A DNA stretch of 64,000 nt, taken from positions 1 through 64,000 of the forward strand of contig JBFHQE010000006.1 in NCBI GenBank assembly GCA_041592335.1, read 5' to 3'. Origin of the DNA: JBFHQE01 sp041592335 (GTDB lineage: Bacteria > Pseudomonadota > Gammaproteobacteria > Thiohalobacterales > Thiohalobacteraceae). Numbering within the stretch: position 1 is the first letter of the stretch; the number at the start of each line of letters is the position of its first letter. The notes beneath the pieces were generated by a model. It was not told the DNA's origin. It was given only the letters and a program-made list of their open reading frames with translations, and searched no databases. Made by a program: the position numbers and the translations under genes. Below are positions 35,979-45,154 of this stretch, in pieces.

Positions 35979-36506
35979 ATGTCTGACATTATCGTACGCC
36001 AGGAGTCCTTCTCCTACGACGAGCTCATTGCCTGCGGCAAGGGCGAACTGTTTGGTCCGGGCAATGCCCAACTGCCACTGCCCCCGATGCTGATGTTTGA
36101 CCGCATCACGCATATCAGCGAAACCGGTGGCACCCACGGCAAGGGCGAGATCCGCGCCGAACTGGATATCAATCCCGAGCTGTGGTTTTTCGCCTGTCAT
36201 TTTGAGGGCGATCCGGTGATGCCCGGCTGTCTCGGCCTGGATGCCATGTGGCAGTTGATCGGCTTTTTCCTCGGCTGGTGCGGCGGACCGGGCAAGGGTC
36301 GCGCACTCGGCAGCGGCGAAGTAAAATTCACCGGTCAGGTCACTCCCAAAAACAAGCTGGTGACCTACCATATCGATCTGAAGCGGGTCATTAAACGGAA
36401 ACTGTTCATGGGTATTGCCGATGCGCGCATGGAAGTGGACGGTCGCGAAATCTATTCCGCCAGTGACCTCCGTGTGGGTCTCTTCACATCAACCGAGAAT
36501 TTCTAA
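35979..36506 (+). CDS. fabA: 3-hydroxydecanoyl-ACP dehydratase/isomerase
   Basis: 175 residues, close to the E. coli length. The catalytic histidine is in WFFACHFEGDPVMPGCLGLDAMWQ and the catalytic aspartate is in GLDAMW, as in FabA. It introduces the cis double bond in unsaturated fatty acid synthesis. The frame is open 43 codons further upstream, but family length sets the start at 35979; AAGG lies 14 bases before it, a weak ribosome-binding site. fabB follows 12 bases later. Confidence 0.96.
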   Translation: MSDIIVRQESFSYDELIACGKGELFGPGNAQLPLPPMLMFDRITHISETGGTHGKGEIRAELDINPELWFFACHFEGDPVMPGCLGLDAMWQLIGFFLGWCGGPGKGRALGSGEVKFTGQVTPKNKLVTYHIDLKRVIKRKLFMGIADARMEVDGREIYSASDLRVGLFTSTENF

Positions 36507-36518
36507 GGTTCGTCCGCT

Positions 36519-37736
36519 ATGCGCAGAGTAGTTGTCACAGGTCTAGGCATCGTTTCATCCATCGGCAATAACAAGCAGGACGTGCTCGCCAGCCTGCGAG
36601 ATGGCAAATCCGGCATCGTTTTCAGCGACGAATACAAAGAGCTGGGTTTTCGCAGCCATGTATGCGGACCGATTAACGTTGACGTCGAAAACCTGATCGA
36701 TCGCAAGCTGCGTCGCTTCATGGGCCAGGGCGTGGCATCGAACTACATTGCCATGCAGGAAGCCATCGAAGATGCCGGCCTGACCGAAGAACAGATTTCC
36801 AATCCGCGCACCGGCCTGATCATGGGTACCGGCGGCGGTTCCACCGAGCACACCATCATCGCGGCGGACACCTTGCGCAGCAAGGGCGTCAAGCGCATCG
36901 GGCCTTATGGCGTGACGCGCTCGATGTCATCCACCAATTCCGCCGTGCTGGGCACCGCGTTCAAGATCAAGGGCGTGGGTTACTCCATCAGCTCGGCCTG
37001 TTCCACCAGCGCGCATTGCATCGGCCATGGCGCTGAGCTGATCCAGATGGGCAAGCAGGACATGGTGTTTGCCGGTGGCGGCGAAGACGTGCACTGGTCC
37101 ATGAGCATGCTGTTCGATGCCATGGGCGCGCTCTCTTCCAAGTACAACGAAACGCCGACCACGGCCTCGCGCCCCTACGATGCCACTCGCGATGGTTTTG
37201 TTATTTCCGGCGGTGGCGGCGTGGTGGTGCTTGAATCACTGGAACATGCGCAGGCGCGTGGCGCGAAGATTTATGCCGAGCTGGTCGGCTATGGCGCGAC
37301 TTCCGACGGCTATGACATGGTGGCGCCTTCCGGCGAGGGCGCGGTTCGCTGCATGCAGCAGGCAATGGCCACCGTGGATTCGCCTATCGATTACATCAAT
37401 GCCCATGGCACCAGCACACCGGTGGGCGACACCAAGGAGCTGGAAGCGATACGGACAGTGTTCAACGAACGTATCCCAACCATCAGCTCCACCAAGTCCC
37501 TGACCGGTCATGGCCTGGGCGCGGCGGGCGTGCATGAAGCGATTTATTCCCTGCTGATGCAGCAGGAAGGATTCATCTCGGCCTCGGCCAATATCACCGA
37601 GCTGGATGAAGGTGCCGCCGGCATGCCGATAGCGCGCGAGCGTATCGACAATGCCGAGCTCAATACCGTGATGTCGAACAGTTTTGGCTTTGGCGGCGCG
37701 AATGCAACGCTGGTGTTCCAGCGCTTTACCGCCTAG
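36519..37736 (+). CDS. fabB: 3-oxoacyl-ACP synthase I
   Basis: 405 residues, thiolase fold. The nucleophile Cys is in SISSACSTSAHCIGHGAE, the two catalytic histidines are in NAHGTSTPVGD and SLTGHGLGAAG, and the C-terminal SNSFGFGGANATLVFQRF is typical. It elongates the unsaturated intermediate made by FabA. It is in an operon with fabA. Its stop overlaps the convergent chemoreceptor gene by 4 bases, so read-through antisense is possible. Confidence 0.97.
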   Translation: MRRVVVTGLGIVSSIGNNKQDVLASLRDGKSGIVFSDEYKELGFRSHVCGPINVDVENLIDRKLRRFMGQGVASNYIAMQEAIEDAGLTEEQISNPRTGLIMGTGGGSTEHTIIAADTLRSKGVKRIGPYGVTRSMSSTNSAVLGTAFKIKGVGYSISSACSTSAHCIGHGAELIQMGKQDMVFAGGGEDVHWSMSMLFDAMGALSSKYNETPTTASRPYDATRDGFVISGGGGVVVLESLEHAQARGAKIYAELVGYGATSDGYDMVAPSGEGAVRCMQQAMATVDSPIDYINAHGTSTPVGDTKELEAIRTVFNERIPTISSTKSLTGHGLGAAGVHEAIYSLLMQQEGFISASANITELDEGAAGMPIARERIDNAELNTVMSNSFGFGGANATLVFQRFTA

Positions 37737-38962
37737 ACCTTGAACATCCCCATCAGGTTTTCCAGCTGGGCGGACAACTGCTGCAACTGCTGCACGGAAC
37801 TGTCTGCCTGCTGAGCACCGGCGGCTGTCTTGTCGGACACCTCGCTGATACTCACCACGCTGCGATTGATCTCTTCCACCATCAATGACTGCTGTTCGGC
37901 GGCTGCGGCAATCTGACTCATAAGACCGTTCATTTCGGATACGGAACCGGCGATTTCACCCAGCGCCTCCGCGGCCCTCTCAACCTGGCTGGAACTGTCT
38001 TTTGCACCCGACTGCGCAGTCTCCATGGCCTTGACCGCATCCACTGCACCGACCTGCAGGCGCGCGATAATGCTTTCAATTTCTCCCGTGGAATCCTGGG
38101 TGCGCATGGCCAGGTTACGGACTTCGTCCGCCACCACCGCAAAGCCACGGCCCTGCTCACCGGCACGGGCGGATTCAATCGCCGCGTTCAGCGCCAGCAG
38201 GTTGGTCTGCTCGGCAATACCGCGAATCACGCCCAGCACGGTGCCGACGTTTTCCGCTTCCTTGCGCAGCTTTTCAATGACTGTCGCCGCCTGGCAGACT
38301 TCACCCGCCAGGTTATCGATTTCGCCCATCGCCTCAACCGCAACCAGCGCCCCGGCACTGGCCTGATCGTTCGCGGTATGCGCCGATGTTGCCGCATGCG
38401 CGGCACTGCCCGCGACTTCCTGCACCGCGCCCACCATCTGGCTCATGGCGGAAGCCACCTGTTCGGTAGCCGTGTATTGTTCCTGGGATGCTTCATTAGC
38501 TGCCGCGGTGACGGCAGCGATACTGTTCGATGCGCCGCTCAGCTCTTGTACCGCACTGCGTAGCTGCTGCATTACCGTCTGCAACTTGCTGCAGACACTG
38601 TTCAATAACAGCGCGACCTCGCCTTCCTCGCCACCGGCTTTTTCATTCATGCGGTAACTGAAATCACCGTCGGAAAGATGCTTGAGTCCGGAACTGACGT
38701 TGCTTACCAGGCTACAGACCTCCCGGCCGGACAGATAGGCCATCAGCATGCCACCAACCCCGATAACCGCCGGTAGCAACATAAACATGTTCTGCGCCAA
38801 TGACAGGCTGGATAGCAACGCCTCGCTGGCATCGGCCGAGGGCTGCGCCAGTACGTTCTGGATACTCTGGATACCGAAACCGGCAATGCCAATTGCCAGG
38901 GCCAGTACAACGATATACCCACCCCAAATTTTATGTTTAATGGAAAGCCGTCTTGGATTCAT
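37733..38962 (-). CDS. Methyl-accepting chemotaxis protein without a ligand domain
   Basis: 409 residues. Two membrane helices (about 13-35 and 55-75) enclose only about 20 residues of periplasm. After a short HAMP-like region comes the cytoplasmic signalling domain with the CheA/CheW contact hairpin IAEQTNLLALNAAIESARAGEQGRGFAVVADEVRNLA. It lacks a normal periplasmic sensor, so it may sense energy, membrane state or a partner protein. The start at 38960-38962 is supported by AGGGGA about 8 bases upstream; the frame opens ten codons earlier. No other chemotaxis genes are in the window. Confidence 0.93.
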   Translation of the reverse strand: MNPRRLSIKHKIWGGYIVVLALAIGIAGFGIQSIQNVLAQPSADASEALLSSLSLAQNMFMLLPAVIGVGGMLMAYLSGREVCSLVSNVSSGLKHLSDGDFSYRMNEKAGGEEGEVALLLNSVCSKLQTVMQQLRSAVQELSGASNSIAAVTAAANEASQEQYTATEQVASAMSQMVGAVQEVAGSAAHAATSAHTANDQASAGALVAVEAMGEIDNLAGEVCQAATVIEKLRKEAENVGTVLGVIRGIAEQTNLLALNAAIESARAGEQGRGFAVVADEVRNLAMRTQDSTGEIESIIARLQVGAVDAVKAMETAQSGAKDSSSQVERAAEALGEIAGSVSEMNGLMSQIAAAAEQQSLMVEEINRSVVSISEVSDKTAAGAQQADSSVQQLQQLSAQLENLMGMFKV

Positions 38963-39079
38963 CGAGAAGTCCCCTGTTATTGATAACCCCACTGGGTGAT
39001 ATATCGCCCAAGCCCGCTGAAACCTGACTATTTAAACGGCTGAGAGGAAAAAATAATTTCGGATATCGATAATCATGAT

Positions 39080-41212
39080 TCAGGGCTGAATTTTGCTGAC
39101 AATTTCCCGCATGCGATCGACCAGGGGACGCTCCCCGGACAAGCCCCGCGACACACCACAGGCATGCCAGGAACGTCCCTGCAGCAGCTTTTCGATCAGC
39201 AAATGACATTCATCGGGATCGAGCCGGTCAGCTTGCCGCTCGGCCAGCAGGCAAAGCAACCAGCGCCGCAAGGCCAGGGTGCTGTCTTCATAGCGGCGCC
39301 GACCCCTGGCAAATGCCCGCAGCTCTTCAATATCCTGCTGGCCCAGCGTTTCTGGCCGTATACGCCACCCGGCCATTAAGCGGACCACCAGCGCCGGTTC
39401 CAGCGCACGCCATTGCGAAGACAGACCGTCCACAAACCGGTCTCCCGCGCGCCGGGAGATTTGCGCCAGCGCCGCCTGTGCCTCAGTATCAAGTGCTTTT
39501 ACCAGCGCCAGCGAATATTCCCCGCTGCGCGCCTCCTGCCGCGTGGCCAGGCTCACCGGCAACAGATCTTGCCGGTTCCAGAACCGCAGCAATCTTTCAT
39601 CGGCACCAAAACTGGTACCCAGCCAGGCCAGTTGTCGGCGCTGGCAATCCTGCTCAACCGACTGGATCAGCCGGGTGCCCAGACCCTTGCCCTGCCAATC
39701 AGGCCGCACGGCAATACGCAGAATACGCACACCGCGCAACGTGAGAACGGGTGAAGGCAACTGGACCTGCATCAACTGTGGCAACAAATGTCCTTTAAGC
39801 CAACGCTCGCCGCGAAACACCGCTTCGCAATACGCAGGCTCCAGCCCGCCTTCGGCAACCGCCAGACAGACCGCCATGACCTGTCGCTCATGCCTGGCGA
39901 TGTAGATGGATATATCCGGCGCGTCCAGCAACAAGCGCAGATCGAACGGCCGGGTACGGTAATGCGCCTGCACCAGCAGGCCAAAGACTTGCTGTAACAG
40001 GACTTCATCCTGAGCGATCTCGTCGCCCGTCAGCATTTCAAACCGGCAGGCATCCAGCGTCACGGCTTCCGGCTGCACGGCGGTCGGCTCTGCATCCAGT
40101 AGAAACGCCCTGAAGATAAAGGCTTCCAACGGATCATTTTCCGACCAGCGTACCGGCTGCTGCATTTTCAATTCCCGCCATCCCGGCGTTTGCGCATCCA
40201 ACGTCTCGCGAAAGCGCACGGCAAAGCCGCGCCCGGTACCTTCGTAACCGTGCACAGTGGTGGCAAAGGCAATACGGGAATACTGCCGCAATAATTTTTC
40301 CAGCAGACTCACCGGCAAAGCCGCCGCCTCATCGACCAGCAGCAAATCAACCGCTGCATCATCCAGGGCATCGGGCGCAACAAACTCCAGCCGCGCCGCA
40401 CCAAGACACAAACACTGGCCAATAGGCTCTGACCCGGATAAAAGCCTCTCGGCATGCTGAAACAATGTCTCGACACAGGACCAGGCGGGCGCCACCACGC
40501 GAATCCGTTGCTTGCCCTGCAGCAGTAATTGCGCGGCTGCAATCCCGAACGCGGCCGATTTGCCGCGCCCACGGTCCGCGGTCAACACCAATGGCCGACG
40601 CCGATGCCCCGAAACCACGTGCAACACCGCCTCGACTGCGTCCCGCTGATCTTCTGTTATACAGGGCGCGGCAACCGTGGCCGGTACCGGTGTCGCTGGC
40701 GTACCTTCCGGCAATGGCGCGAACGGCTGCCCCTGCTCAATGCAGTAGAGCCGTTCATCCGCGCGAATTGAGCGCACCAGCCGCGCAAGAAAGGGACTAT
40801 GCTCTATCGCCGCCACTCCCTGCGAATACAGGCGCTTCAGCTCCGGATCAGGCCAGCGCGATAAAGTCGTTAACGAAGGCAGCAGCCACAGAAGCAAACC
40901 ACCGGCCTGCAGCGTGCCACTGATCGCGGCGATGGCATCCGGATCAACGCCCAGGTGTGAGTCCACAATGAGCAGATCCGTCTCGCGACCCAGCCAATGG
41001 CTGGCCTGAGACATTGGCTGCACGGTCAACGCCGTTTGATTCGCTCTTCCCAGCCAGAGACCTTGTCGCGGCTGTAACAGATCAATGGCCTGCCGTGCCT
41101 GTTGCCGACACCAGTCAGCCTCTCCCGCGACCACCACCAGCTGCCGATGCCGGACAATGCGCGCGGCTGTCTGCAATTGTTGAATGGCCTGAGTAAAGGT
41201 CGCTGGAATCAT
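39080..41212 (-). CDS. tmcA: tRNA(Met) cytidine acetyltransferase
   Basis: 710 residues: an N-terminal domain (about 1-150), an ATPase domain with Walker A TADRGRGKSAAFG and the Walker B region LLLVDEAAALPVSLLEKLLRQ, then a GNAT acetyltransferase domain (LRIAVRPDWQGKGLGTRLI) and a C-terminal tRNA-binding part. It makes N4-acetylcytidine at the wobble position of elongator tRNA-Met. It is slightly longer than the E. coli protein. It is divergent from greB, with 53 bases between the starts. Confidence 0.95.
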   Translation of the reverse strand: MIPATFTQAIQQLQTAARIVRHRQLVVVAGEADWCRQQARQAIDLLQPRQGLWLGRANQTALTVQPMSQASHWLGRETDLLIVDSHLGVDPDAIAAISGTLQAGGLLLWLLPSLTTLSRWPDPELKRLYSQGVAAIEHSPFLARLVRSIRADERLYCIEQGQPFAPLPEGTPATPVPATVAAPCITEDQRDAVEAVLHVVSGHRRRPLVLTADRGRGKSAAFGIAAAQLLLQGKQRIRVVAPAWSCVETLFQHAERLLSGSEPIGQCLCLGAARLEFVAPDALDDAAVDLLLVDEAAALPVSLLEKLLRQYSRIAFATTVHGYEGTGRGFAVRFRETLDAQTPGWRELKMQQPVRWSENDPLEAFIFRAFLLDAEPTAVQPEAVTLDACRFEMLTGDEIAQDEVLLQQVFGLLVQAHYRTRPFDLRLLLDAPDISIYIARHERQVMAVCLAVAEGGLEPAYCEAVFRGERWLKGHLLPQLMQVQLPSPVLTLRGVRILRIAVRPDWQGKGLGTRLIQSVEQDCQRRQLAWLGTSFGADERLLRFWNRQDLLPVSLATRQEARSGEYSLALVKALDTEAQAALAQISRRAGDRFVDGLSSQWRALEPALVVRLMAGWRIRPETLGQQDIEELRAFARGRRRYEDSTLALRRWLLCLLAERQADRLDPDECHLLIEKLLQGRSWHACGVSRGLSGERPLVDRMREIVSKIQP

Positions 41213-41265
41213 TGCCTCATCTTACCGGATGCACCACGCCCGGGCATTGCGTATTATCCCGACAC

Positions 41266-41760
41266 ATGGGACGTTACCGGCCACCAGCACCGAAGGGTTC
41301 GCCTTATATCACCGAGGCAGGCTTCCTCTGTCTGCAACGGGAAGAACAAGACCTCTGGAAACTTCGCACCGAGGTCACCAAAGCCCTGTCGGCTGCTGCA
41401 GCGGAAGGCGACCGTTCCGAAAATGCCGAGTATATCTATCGCAAGAAACAACTGCGCGAAATCGACCGACGCATTCGTTACCTGCAGAAACGCCTGCCTG
41501 AACTGAAAGTGGTCAAGGACCCTCCATCCGACCCCGGGCGAGTGTTCTTCGGCGCCCGCGTCGATCTGGAAGACGAGACAGGCAAGGAACACCGTTACCG
41601 TATTGTCGGCCCCGATGAATTCGACCCTGAAAAGAACTGGATCAGCCTGGATTCCCCGCTGGCAAAGGCCCTGCTGGGCAAGACACTCGATGACGAGGTC
41701 CGTGTAGAAACGCCCTCGGGCGCGAGGACTTATATCATCGTCGAGGTTGAATACCGCTAG
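41266..41760 (+). CDS. greB: Transcription elongation factor GreB
   Basis: 164 residues. The N-terminal coiled coil begins MGRYRPPAPKGSPYITEAGF and its tip carries the acidic pair in AEGDRSENAEYIYRKKQLREID. The C-terminal globular domain has RVFFGARVDLED and SLDSPLAKALLGKTLDDEV. MGRYRPP and GSPYIT distinguish GreB from GreA. GreB stimulates cleavage of backtracked RNA in RNA polymerase. The first ATG of the frame is 18 codons upstream inside the tmcA intergenic region; family length supports 41266. Confidence 0.95.
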   Translation: MGRYRPPAPKGSPYITEAGFLCLQREEQDLWKLRTEVTKALSAAAAEGDRSENAEYIYRKKQLREIDRRIRYLQKRLPELKVVKDPPSDPGRVFFGARVDLEDETGKEHRYRIVGPDEFDPEKNWISLDSPLAKALLGKTLDDEVRVETPSGARTYIIVEVEYR

Positions 41761-41816
41761 CCTTACATTTTACCGGGCCGAGCCGATAAAGCTTTAATAA
41801 CAGCAGGATACCTGGG

Positions 41817-43637
41817 ATGGAAACCGCCGCCACACAAGCGAACCCTGGACAGAGACGTTACACCCGCATTATCACGTTAGTGGTAGTGGCGTTCTTGCTG
41901 TTTATCCTGGCCATCGGCGATTACATCCTGAAAACAACCGAGCAACATATTCGGGACAATACCCTTTCGGCACTGACTGCCGTACTGGCCACGGTCAATG
42001 ACGCTGTCCTTATCTGGAAACGCGAGAACATCACAAACCTGCAGCAATTCCTGAGCAACCCTCGAGTGGTGCGATTTTCCGAGCAGCAGCTAGTAATCAA
42101 ACGCAACCCTGGTTCTTTACGCAATAGCGACAGCCTGGAAGCCTTACGAGAATATTACTGGCAAAATGCAGACGCCTTCCGCGCCAAGGGATTTTTCGTC
42201 ATTGCGCCGGATCGCATCAGTCTTGCCTCCTCGCGCGATGTAAACATCGGCACAAAAAACCTGATTCATTTCCATCGTCCAGACTTACTGAACCTTGCCT
42301 TTCAGGGGAATTATGTTTTTATACCGCCGATCGAGTCCGATGTTGCCATTGACGAAGGCGAACATACGACATCCATATTCCTGGCAGGCCCCATCCGGGA
42401 CAACCAAGGCAATATCATAGCTGTCGGCACCCTGCGACTGCAGCCAAATGACGACTTCAACCGCATCACTGCCCTGGGACGCATCGGTGAAAGCGGTGAA
42501 ACTTACGCGTTTGACCAGCAGGGTTTCATACTGACCAGGAACCGTTTCAATCAACACAACATCCGACTCGAAGAGCCGGGCACCCAATCCCTCACGCGCA
42601 TGGCCGCTTCCGCCATTGAAGAACACGCGGATGGCGCGGATGGCAGCGGTTATCGAGATTACCGTGGCGCTCGTGTGCTCGGCGCCTGGTTGTGGAACGA
42701 AGAACTGGGTCTCGGCCTGGCCTCGGAGATCGAGGAAAGCGAAGCGCTTGCACCTTACCATGCCCTGCGCACGCCGGTATTCATTGGCTTGCTGGCAACG
42801 GGTTTCGTCAGCCTGATACTTCTCGCCACCATCATCATTATCAGCCGCAACAACACCCGGCTGTTACGAGAGTCGCATGACCGTCTGGAAAGCGAGGTGG
42901 ACAAGCGCACCCGGGAACTGGTTACCGCCAAAGACAAGGCTGAAGAAGCCAGCCGCGCCAAGAGCGACTTTCTGGCGAATGTCAGCCATGAACTGCGCAC
43001 GCCGCTAACCGCCATCCACGGCTCCATAAAGCTGATTAACAGTGGCGCGGTAAACGACGAGAGCCAGCACCAACATATGATGCAGTTAGCCGAACAAAAC
43101 ACCGAACGACTCATTCACCTGGTCAATGACTTACTGGACATGGAAAAAATCCATGCGGGAAAACTCGATTTCCACTGCGAAAAGTTACTGTTAATGCCAC
43201 AGATAGAACTGGCCGTGGCCGCCAACATGGGCTACGCGGAAAAGTACCAGGTCGCCATGAATATCATCGAACGCAATGATGACTGCAGCGTCACTGTTGA
43301 TGCCGTTCGGTTACAACAGGTCATGTCCAACCTGCTTTCCAATGGCATCAAGTACTCCCCCAAAGGTGGTACGGTCGAGATTCGCGTATCCAGCAGTGGA
43401 CGGCTGGCGACGATAGAGGTCATCGATCACGGCCCCGGCATCCCGGAAGATTTTCACAAGCGGATCTTTGAGCAGTTCACCCAGGCCGATACCTCATCCT
43501 CGCGGGAGAAAGGCGGCACCGGCCTTGGGCTTCATATTGCCAAACAACTGATCGAAGCCATGGGGGGAAGCATCGACTTCACTTCACGAAGCGGTAATGG
43601 CACGACCTTCCGTATCGAGTTGCCGCTTGCGGAATAA
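41817..43637 (+). CDS. Membrane sensor histidine kinase with Cache-type sensor
   Basis: 606 residues. Helix 1 (about 18-38), a periplasmic Cache-like sensor (about 45-320, with the GESGETYAFDQQGFILTRNRF segment), helix 2 (FIGLLATGFVSLILLATIIII), a coiled coil (about 345-385), HisKA with H391 (FLANVSHELRTPLTA), and HATPase with NLLSNGIKYSPKGG, DHGPGIPEDF and GGTGLGLHIAK. All N/G boxes look intact. No receiver domain is fused and no response regulator is adjacent, so it is an orphan; the tandem-receiver protein at 26895 is one possible partner, by inference only. Confidence 0.94.
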   Translation: METAATQANPGQRRYTRIITLVVVAFLLFILAIGDYILKTTEQHIRDNTLSALTAVLATVNDAVLIWKRENITNLQQFLSNPRVVRFSEQQLVIKRNPGSLRNSDSLEALREYYWQNADAFRAKGFFVIAPDRISLASSRDVNIGTKNLIHFHRPDLLNLAFQGNYVFIPPIESDVAIDEGEHTTSIFLAGPIRDNQGNIIAVGTLRLQPNDDFNRITALGRIGESGETYAFDQQGFILTRNRFNQHNIRLEEPGTQSLTRMAASAIEEHADGADGSGYRDYRGARVLGAWLWNEELGLGLASEIEESEALAPYHALRTPVFIGLLATGFVSLILLATIIIISRNNTRLLRESHDRLESEVDKRTRELVTAKDKAEEASRAKSDFLANVSHELRTPLTAIHGSIKLINSGAVNDESQHQHMMQLAEQNTERLIHLVNDLLDMEKIHAGKLDFHCEKLLLMPQIELAVAANMGYAEKYQVAMNIIERNDDCSVTVDAVRLQQVMSNLLSNGIKYSPKGGTVEIRVSSSGRLATIEVIDHGPGIPEDFHKRIFEQFTQADTSSSREKGGTGLGLHIAKQLIEAMGGSIDFTSRSGNGTTFRIELPLAE

Positions 43638-43646
43638 GCGCCTCTA

Positions 43647-44585
43647 TTACCAGGCCAGACCGTGACCGAAGTTTTCCTTGTACAGCGCTTCAAACCCGGC
43701 CCGGTCGAAACCATGATTCTGGGTGCCGTGTTTCTGAATCTTGATCGCGCCCATGAGTGATGCAACACGACCGGTGGTCTCCCAGTCCAGGTCGTTCATC
43801 AATCCATAAAGAATGCCGCCGCGGAAAGCGTCGCCGCAGCCGGTAGGATCGACGATTTCACTCACCTTGGCGCAGGGAATATCGATACGTTTATTCGCCA
43901 GATAAATCTCGGAGCCCTTGCCGCCACGCGTAATAATCAGCGCTTCCAGTCGTTCGGCAATTTCATGCGGCGACCAGCCGGTGCGTTCCTGCAACAGCTC
44001 CGCTTCATAGTCATTCACGCACACATAGGTCGCCTGCTCAATAAACTGTCTCAGGTCATCGCCACCGAACAGCGGCAAACCCTGCCCCGGATCGAAAATA
44101 AAGGGAATTCCCGCCTCGGCAAACTGGGTGGCGTGTTCGATCATGCCATCACGGCCATCCGGCGACACCATGCCAATGGTGACACCGCTGGCATCTTCCA
44201 CGCGATTATGATGCGCAAAGTCCATCGCACCCGGATGGAAGGCGATGATCTGGTTGTCGTCCATGTCAGTCGTAATGAAAGCCTGCGCGGTATAGGTTTC
44301 CTCGATCACCTTGACATGATCACGCGGAATGCCGTGCTGATCCATCCACTTGGCGTAAGGACCGAAATCATTACCCACCGTGCCCATCGGCAGTGGCTCA
44401 CCGCCCAGCAGCTTCAGGTTATAGGCAATATTCGCCGCGCAGCCACCAAACTCGCGTCGCATATCGGGCACGTGAAAAGCCACGTTCAGGATATGCACCT
44501 TGTCCGGCAGAATGTGGTTTTTGAACTTGTCGTGGAACACCATGATGGTGTCAAAGGCAAACGAACCACAGATTAAAGCGGACAT
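43647..44585 (-). CDS. PfkB-family kinase, adenosine-kinase-like
   Basis: 312 residues. The N-terminal MSALICGSFAFDTIMVF, FGGCAANIAYNLKLLGG (substrate side) and the PfkB signature DPTGCGDAFRGGILYGL with catalytic Asp are clear. GGCAANIAYNLK and the overall length match bacterial adenosine-kinase-like PfkB proteins; a ribokinase or nucleoside kinase with other substrates is possible. An adenosine kinase would complement S-adenosylhomocysteine recycling. It is separated from dgkA by a REP pair, and its 3' end faces the histidine kinase gene (10-base gap). Confidence 0.85.
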   Translation of the reverse strand: MSALICGSFAFDTIMVFHDKFKNHILPDKVHILNVAFHVPDMRREFGGCAANIAYNLKLLGGEPLPMGTVGNDFGPYAKWMDQHGIPRDHVKVIEETYTAQAFITTDMDDNQIIAFHPGAMDFAHHNRVEDASGVTIGMVSPDGRDGMIEHATQFAEAGIPFIFDPGQGLPLFGGDDLRQFIEQATYVCVNDYEAELLQERTGWSPHEIAERLEALIITRGGKGSEIYLANKRIDIPCAKVSEIVDPTGCGDAFRGGILYGLMNDLDWETTGRVASLMGAIKIQKHGTQNHGFDRAGFEALYKENFGHGLAW

Positions 44586-44635
44586 AGAGAACTCCTTGGT
44601 TACAACTCAATTTTTAATAAGGATAATTTGTGTTC

Positions 44636-44705
44636 GTAGGAGCGGGCTTGCCCGCGAACTGCTTACGGCGACCCTCAATTTATTCGCAGCCAAGGCCGCT
44701 CCTAC
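44636..44705. repeat. REP-like palindrome pair (family A)
   Basis: GTAGGAGCGGGCTTGCCCGC is inverted against CGCAGCCAAGGCCGCTCCTAC, with about 20 unrelated bases between. Each half is itself a hairpin. It resembles the TAGGAGCGGG REPs of Pseudomonas. It lies between dgkA and the adenosine-kinase-like gene, both on the minus strand. Confidence 0.9.
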
Positions 44706-44723
44706 AGGTGAAAACCGGCACCC

Positions 44724-45089
44724 TCAGGGCCAGAGCACCAGGCCCCAGATGACAGCTGCATTAATCAGGGCCAGCAATACCGCGGCCGACCCGATATCTT
44801 TTGCGCGTCCCGACAACTTGTGCGGCTCTTCGCCAATGCGATCCACCGCCGCTTCCACCGCGGAATTCAGCAATTCTACAACCGGCACCAGCATCCAGGC
44901 ACCCAGCAGAATTGCTTTTTCAATGCCGTTCTCACCCAGGTAAAGCGCCAACGGAATAAAGATCAGCGAGGCCAGCACTTCCTGGCGGAAGGCTTCCTCA
45001 TGCTTGAAGGCCGCGCGAAAACCCTGCCAGGAAAAACGCGCCGCATTGATCAATCGGGTGATGCCGGTATTGCCTACAGGTTTACCCAT
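44724..45089 (-). CDS. dgkA: Diacylglycerol kinase
   Basis: 121 residues, three membrane helices, the normal DgkA size. It has FRQEVLASLIFIPLALYLG, the catalytic segment VPVVELLNSAVEAAVDRIGEEPHKLSGRAKDIGSAAVLLA, closely matching E. coli DgkA. It phosphorylates diacylglycerol released during lipid and glycan recycling in the inner membrane. The start at 45087-45089 (MGKPVGNTG) is preferred over a frame start five codons earlier. Confidence 0.94.
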   Translation of the reverse strand: MGKPVGNTGITRLINAARFSWQGFRAAFKHEEAFRQEVLASLIFIPLALYLGENGIEKAILLGAWMLVPVVELLNSAVEAAVDRIGEEPHKLSGRAKDIGSAAVLLALINAAVIWGLVLWP

Positions 45090-45154
45090 GTAACCCCCAA
45101 CCACATTTATTGCGGGTGAATCATAACGGATCGGGATTAAACAAGTAATCGCAA

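Noticed and set aside
44636..44705. CRISPR repeat
   Set aside because: Only isolated inverted pairs, no regularly spaced direct repeats and no cas genes.
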